The notes below the pieces were generated by a model. That model made no database searches, was not told where the DNA came from, and saw only the letters and a program-made list of their open reading frames with translations. A stretch of DNA of 64,000 nt, taken from the NCBI RefSeq assembly GCF_042433915.1, contig NZ_JBHLUN010000005.1, forward strand, positions 124,001-188,000, given 5' to 3'. Made by a program: the position numbers and the translations under genes. Origin of the DNA: Roseomonas elaeocarpi. GTDB taxonomy: Bacteria; Pseudomonadota; Alphaproteobacteria; Acetobacterales; Acetobacteraceae. Shown here piece after piece: positions 61,065 to 64,000 of this stretch; positions within the stretch are counted from its first letter, which is position 1, and each line of letters starts with the position of its first letter.

Positions 61065-62090
61065 ATGATCCCGATGGTTCCGCTCTCGGTTCTCGACCTT
61101 TCGCCCATTCCGCGCGGCGCGGATGCCGGCACGGCGCTGCGCAACACCCTCGACCTCGCCCGCCATGCCGAGCGCTGGGGCTTCCGCCGCTTCTGGCTGG
61201 CGGAGCACCACAACATGACCGGCATCGCCAGCGCCGCCACCTCGGTGGTGATCGGCCACGTGGCGGCGGGAACCGAAACGATCCGCGTCGGGGCGGCCGG
61301 CATCATGCTGCCCAACCACGCGCCGCTGGTGATCGCGGAACAGTTCGGCACGCTGGCCGCGCTGCATCCGGGCCGCATCGACCTGGGCCTCGGCCGCGCG
61401 CCCGGGACCGACGGGCGAACGGCGCAGGCGCTCCGGCGCAACATGGGCGGCGGCGACGTGGACGATTTCCCGCGCGACGTGGTGGAACTGCAAAGCTATT
61501 TCCGGCCAGCCCGCCCAGGGCAGCCGGTGCAGGCGGTCCCCGGTGCCGGGCTGGAGGTGCCGCTCTGGCTGCTGGGATCGAGCCTGTACGGCGCGCAGCT
61601 CGCGGCGATTCTCGGGCTGCCCTACATCTTCGCGTCGCACTTCGCGCCGGACCACCTGGACGAGGCGCTGGCGACCTACCGCGCCAACTTCCGCTCGTCC
61701 GAGCAGCTGAGCCGCCCCTACGCCGTGGCGGCGGTCAACGTTTTCGCGGTCGACACGGAAGCGGCGGCCGCCCGGATGGCGACCTCGCTGCAGCAGCAGT
61801 TCGTGAGCCTGCGCCGCGGCACGCCCGGCCCGCTGCCGCCGCCGGTGGACAGCATGGACGGGCTGTGGAGCGCGCTGGAGCGGATGAGCACGGAACGGGC
61901 GCTGTCCTGCACCGTTGCCGGCACGCCGGAGATGGTTCGCGAAGGGCTGCAGCGCTTCATCGAGCGCACCGGCGCCGATGAGCTGGTGGTCACCGCGCAG
62001 GCCTTCGACCATGCCGAGCGCCTGCGCTCCTTCGAGATCGTGGCCGAGGTTCAGCCCAGCCTGCGGGCGCCGCAGGCCACGGCGGCCTGA
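61065..62090 (+). CDS. LLM-class flavin-dependent oxidoreductase (YhbW-like)
   Basis: A 341-residue luciferase-like monooxygenase using FMNH2. The N-terminus PLSVLDLSPIPRG, RFWLAEHHNM and VGAAGIMLPNHAPLVIAEQFG match the MsnO8/YhbW branch of single-domain LLM proteins. Substrate unknown. ATG 61065 or 61074 could start it. It is convergent with the MFS gene (28 bp between stops) and divergent from htrA. Confidence 0.88.
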   Translation: MIPMVPLSVLDLSPIPRGADAGTALRNTLDLARHAERWGFRRFWLAEHHNMTGIASAATSVVIGHVAAGTETIRVGAAGIMLPNHAPLVIAEQFGTLAALHPGRIDLGLGRAPGTDGRTAQALRRNMGGGDVDDFPRDVVELQSYFRPARPGQPVQAVPGAGLEVPLWLLGSSLYGAQLAAILGLPYIFASHFAPDHLDEALATYRANFRSSEQLSRPYAVAAVNVFAVDTEAAAARMATSLQQQFVSLRRGTPGPLPPPVDSMDGLWSALERMSTERALSCTVAGTPEMVREGLQRFIERTGADELVVTAQAFDHAERLRSFEIVAEVQPSLRAPQATAA

Positions 62091-62118
62091 CGGCGGAAGC
62101 CCGCGAGCACCGCGCCTC

Positions 62119-63417
62119 TCAGCGGGGCGCGGCCGCCGCGGTGGCCGCGGGCTGCGCCTGGACCTTGGGCTGGTTCTCGGGCGTCAGCGCTTCGAGGCTG
62201 TCCACGTCGCGCATCGCCGGGAACAGGCGCATCCACAGCAGCGTCACCACGATGCTGCCGATGCCGCCGATCACCACCGCCGGCACGGTGCCGAACAGCG
62301 TGGCGGTGACGCCGGACTCGAACTCGCCCAGCTGGTTCGAGGCGCCCACGAAGAGCCAGTTCATGGCGTTCACCCGGCCGCGCATGTGGTCGGGGGTCGC
62401 GAACTGCACCAGCGCCGAGCGGATCACCACGCTCACCACGTCGGCCGCGCCCAGGATCACCAGCGCCAGAACCGAGAGCGGCAGCGAGCGCGACAGGCCG
62501 AACAGGATCGTGGCCGCGCCGAAGCAGCCCACCGCCAGGAACATCTTGCGCCCCACCCGGTGGCGCATTGGGAAGCGGGCGATCACGAGCGACATCACCA
62601 GCGCGCCCACGGCTGGGGCTGCGCGCAGCAGGCCGAGGCCCCAGGGGCCGGTATGCAGGATCTCGCTGGCGAAGACCGGCATCAGCGCGACCGCGCCGCC
62701 CAGCAGCACCGCCACGAGGTCGAGCGTGATGGTGCCCAGCAGGATCGGCCGGGTGCCGATAAAGGACAGGCCGGCGAAGAGGTTGTTCAGCGTCAGCGGC
62801 TCGCGCCGCGCGGGCGCGTGCTCGATCCGGATCAGCGTCGTGCAGACGATCGCCAACCCGAACAGCACCACGATCGCCGCGAAGGCCGCGACGGGGCTCA
62901 GCGCGTAGAGCACGCCGCCCAGGGCTGGGCCCAGGATGCTGGCGGTCTGCCCGGCGGAGCTGGTCAGCGCGGTGGCCTGCTGCAGCTTGGCGCGCGGCAC
63001 CACGGCGGGCAGCAGCGACACGGTGGCGGGCTGCTCGAAGGAGCGGGCGGCGCCCACCATCACCACGGCGACGTAGATCAGCCAGGGCGGCGACACGCCG
63101 GTCGCGGTCGTGACCAGCAGGAGCAGCCCCGCCAGGGCCTCGAAGCACTGGCACAGGCGCATGATCCGCCGCCGGTCGATCTGGTCGGCGATGTGGCCGG
63201 CGGGCAGCGTCAGCACCAGCATCGGCAGGAACTGCGCCAGGCCAACGAGGCCCAGCGCCAGCGTGCTGCCGGTCACGGCATAGACCTGCCAGCCCACCGC
63301 GACGGCGACGATCTGGAAGGCAAGCGAGGTGCAGACCCGCAGGCACCAGAAGGCCACGAAAGGTCTGTGCCGGGTCAGCGACAGGGCTGCCTCCGGCTCC
63401 GGAAGAACGTCGTTCAT
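62119..63417 (-). CDS. MFS transporter (DHA3/EntS-like)
   Basis: A 432-residue major-facilitator protein with 12 predicted TMs. LPAGHIADQIDRRRIM is the loop 2-3 motif, and the arrangement of RSFEQPATVSLLPAVVP and DHMRGRVNAMN is typical of the DHA3 group that includes the enterobactin exporter EntS and macrolide pumps. The substrate is unknown; the iron operon 3 kb away makes siderophore export a possibility only. The tail is Ala/Pro/Gln-rich. Confidence 0.88.
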   Translation of the reverse strand: MNDVLPEPEAALSLTRHRPFVAFWCLRVCTSLAFQIVAVAVGWQVYAVTGSTLALGLVGLAQFLPMLVLTLPAGHIADQIDRRRIMRLCQCFEALAGLLLLVTTATGVSPPWLIYVAVVMVGAARSFEQPATVSLLPAVVPRAKLQQATALTSSAGQTASILGPALGGVLYALSPVAAFAAIVVLFGLAIVCTTLIRIEHAPARREPLTLNNLFAGLSFIGTRPILLGTITLDLVAVLLGGAVALMPVFASEILHTGPWGLGLLRAAPAVGALVMSLVIARFPMRHRVGRKMFLAVGCFGAATILFGLSRSLPLSVLALVILGAADVVSVVIRSALVQFATPDHMRGRVNAMNWLFVGASNQLGEFESGVTATLFGTVPAVVIGGIGSIVVTLLWMRLFPAMRDVDSLEALTPENQPKVQAQPAATAAAAPR

Positions 63418-63478
63418 GGCGCGTCGGCCTGTTCTGTGCGGCCCGCGGGGCGGGCGAGGCTGTGTGATAGGGAAGGGG

Positions 63479-64000
63479 TCATGCGCGCGGCGGCGGGGGC
63501 GCGGCGGAGGCCGGGTCCTCGGGCCAGGGATGCTTGGGGTAGCGGCCGCGAAGCTCCTTGCGGACCTCGGCCCAGGAGCCGCGCCAGAAGCCGGCGAGAT
63601 CGGCGGTGATGGCGATGGGCCGCCCCGCGGGCGAGAGCAGCGAAACCTGCAGCGGCACGCGCCCGCCCATCAGCGGTGGCAGTCCGGCCATGCCGAAAAG
63701 GTGCTGCGCCCTGGCCTCCAGCGTCGGCGTTTCGCCGGAATAGTCGATCGCGGCGGAGCGACCGGCGGGCAGCGACACGCGGTCCGGCAGGTCGGCGTCG
63801 AGGCGCCGCCGCTGCGCCCAGGGAACGAGGCCGGACAGCACCGCGTGCAGGTCGAGGTCACGCAGCTCCGTCAGCCGCGTGCGGCCGTGCAGGTGGGGGG
63901 CGAGCCAGTCGCCGACCGTGCGGCGCAGCGCCTCGGGCGAAACATCGGGCCAGCCCTCCGGCTCGGCACGGTGCGCCCAGCGCAGGCGACCCAGCAGGCG
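63479..64000 (-). CDS. hrpB: ATP-dependent helicase HrpB, C-terminal part (5' end outside window)
   Basis: 173 residues of the C-terminal domain of a DEAH-box RNA helicase-like protein. LSPAGRPIAITADLAGFWRG, then EVRKELRGRYPKHPWPEDP, is the diagnostic HrpB ending. The frame remains open to the right edge, where WPDVSPEALRRTVGDWLAPHL continues the family pattern. The helicase motifs lie beyond the window. A GTG at 63841 is internal. Confidence 0.93.
   Translation of the reverse strand, partial: RLLGRLRWAHRAEPEGWPDVSPEALRRTVGDWLAPHLHGRTRLTELRDLDLHAVLSGLVPWAQRRRLDADLPDRVSLPAGRSAAIDYSGETPTLEARAQHLFGMAGLPPLMGGRVPLQVSLLSPAGRPIAITADLAGFWRGSWAEVRKELRGRYPKHPWPEDPASAAPPPPRA

Overview
The window is about 64 kb of high-GC chromosome with densely packed housekeeping and transport genes. 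Gene content points to an alphaproteobacterium, most likely of the Acetobacteraceae (Roseomonas-like). The pointers are the order S49 peptidase, glyQ, glyS, ppdK; a Bug-type solute-binding protein; a xylitol-dehydrogenase-like enzyme without structural-zinc cysteines; and GTG starts with short 4-bp overlaps inside operons. This assignment is inference; no rRNA, tRNA, phage, insertion sequence or CRISPR array was seen. Both edges cut genes: a PiT phosphate transporter on the left and hrpB on the right.

Layout. 1-8.4 kb: phosphate transporter, then a peptidase/amidohydrolase group (M28-like, AbgB-like M20, ArgE-like M20, threonine-synthase-like PLP enzyme) and a DctA carboxylate symporter. 8.5-15.6 kb: GGDEF-EAL protein, DUF2076 protein, CoA-binding protein, membrane GH17-like glucanase, S49 protease, NTF2-like protein. 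15.6-21.5 kb: glyQ, a 20-codon mini-ORF, glyS, ppdK. 21.5-28.3 kb: exonuclease, ygfZ, a surface-glycan-like trio (GT9, GT4, asparagine synthase) and an MscS channel. 28.3-31.8 kb: alcohol dehydrogenase, dihydroorotase, VOC protein, small lipoprotein. 31.8-35.5 kb: pqiABC lipid-transport operon. 35.7-39.4 kb: yfgM-like, bamB, der. 39.5-42.4 kb: cvpA-purF-SDR operon. 42.6-49.1 kb: MFS exporter, CorA, methionine-salvage operon mtnB-mtnD-mtnC, tatA, Bug protein, CHAP lipoprotein. 49.4-53.0 kb: acyl-CoA-dehydrogenase-like, PIG-L deacetylase and NodS-like methyltransferase genes, overlapped tail-to-tail by a GT2 glycosyltransferase gene. 53.1-57.2 kb: small secreted protein, two-component system, MgtE. 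57.4-64 kb: iron-type ABC transporter with a Fur-box-like promoter, lipoprotein HtrA, LLM flavin oxidoreductase, MFS exporter and hrpB.

The strongest candidate for an undescribed system is the 49.4-53.0 kb cassette. It combines a deacetylase, a NodS-type methyltransferase and a glycosyltransferase with an acyl-CoA-dehydrogenase-like protein that lacks the usual catalytic glutamate. By analogy with Nod-factor tailoring, it could modify an amino-sugar glycoconjugate. Other points of interest are the mini-ORF linking glyQ to glyS, a palindromic operator between divergent peptidase genes, an M28-like protein without its glutamate pair, and a run of four hairpins at 10.56-10.70 kb.
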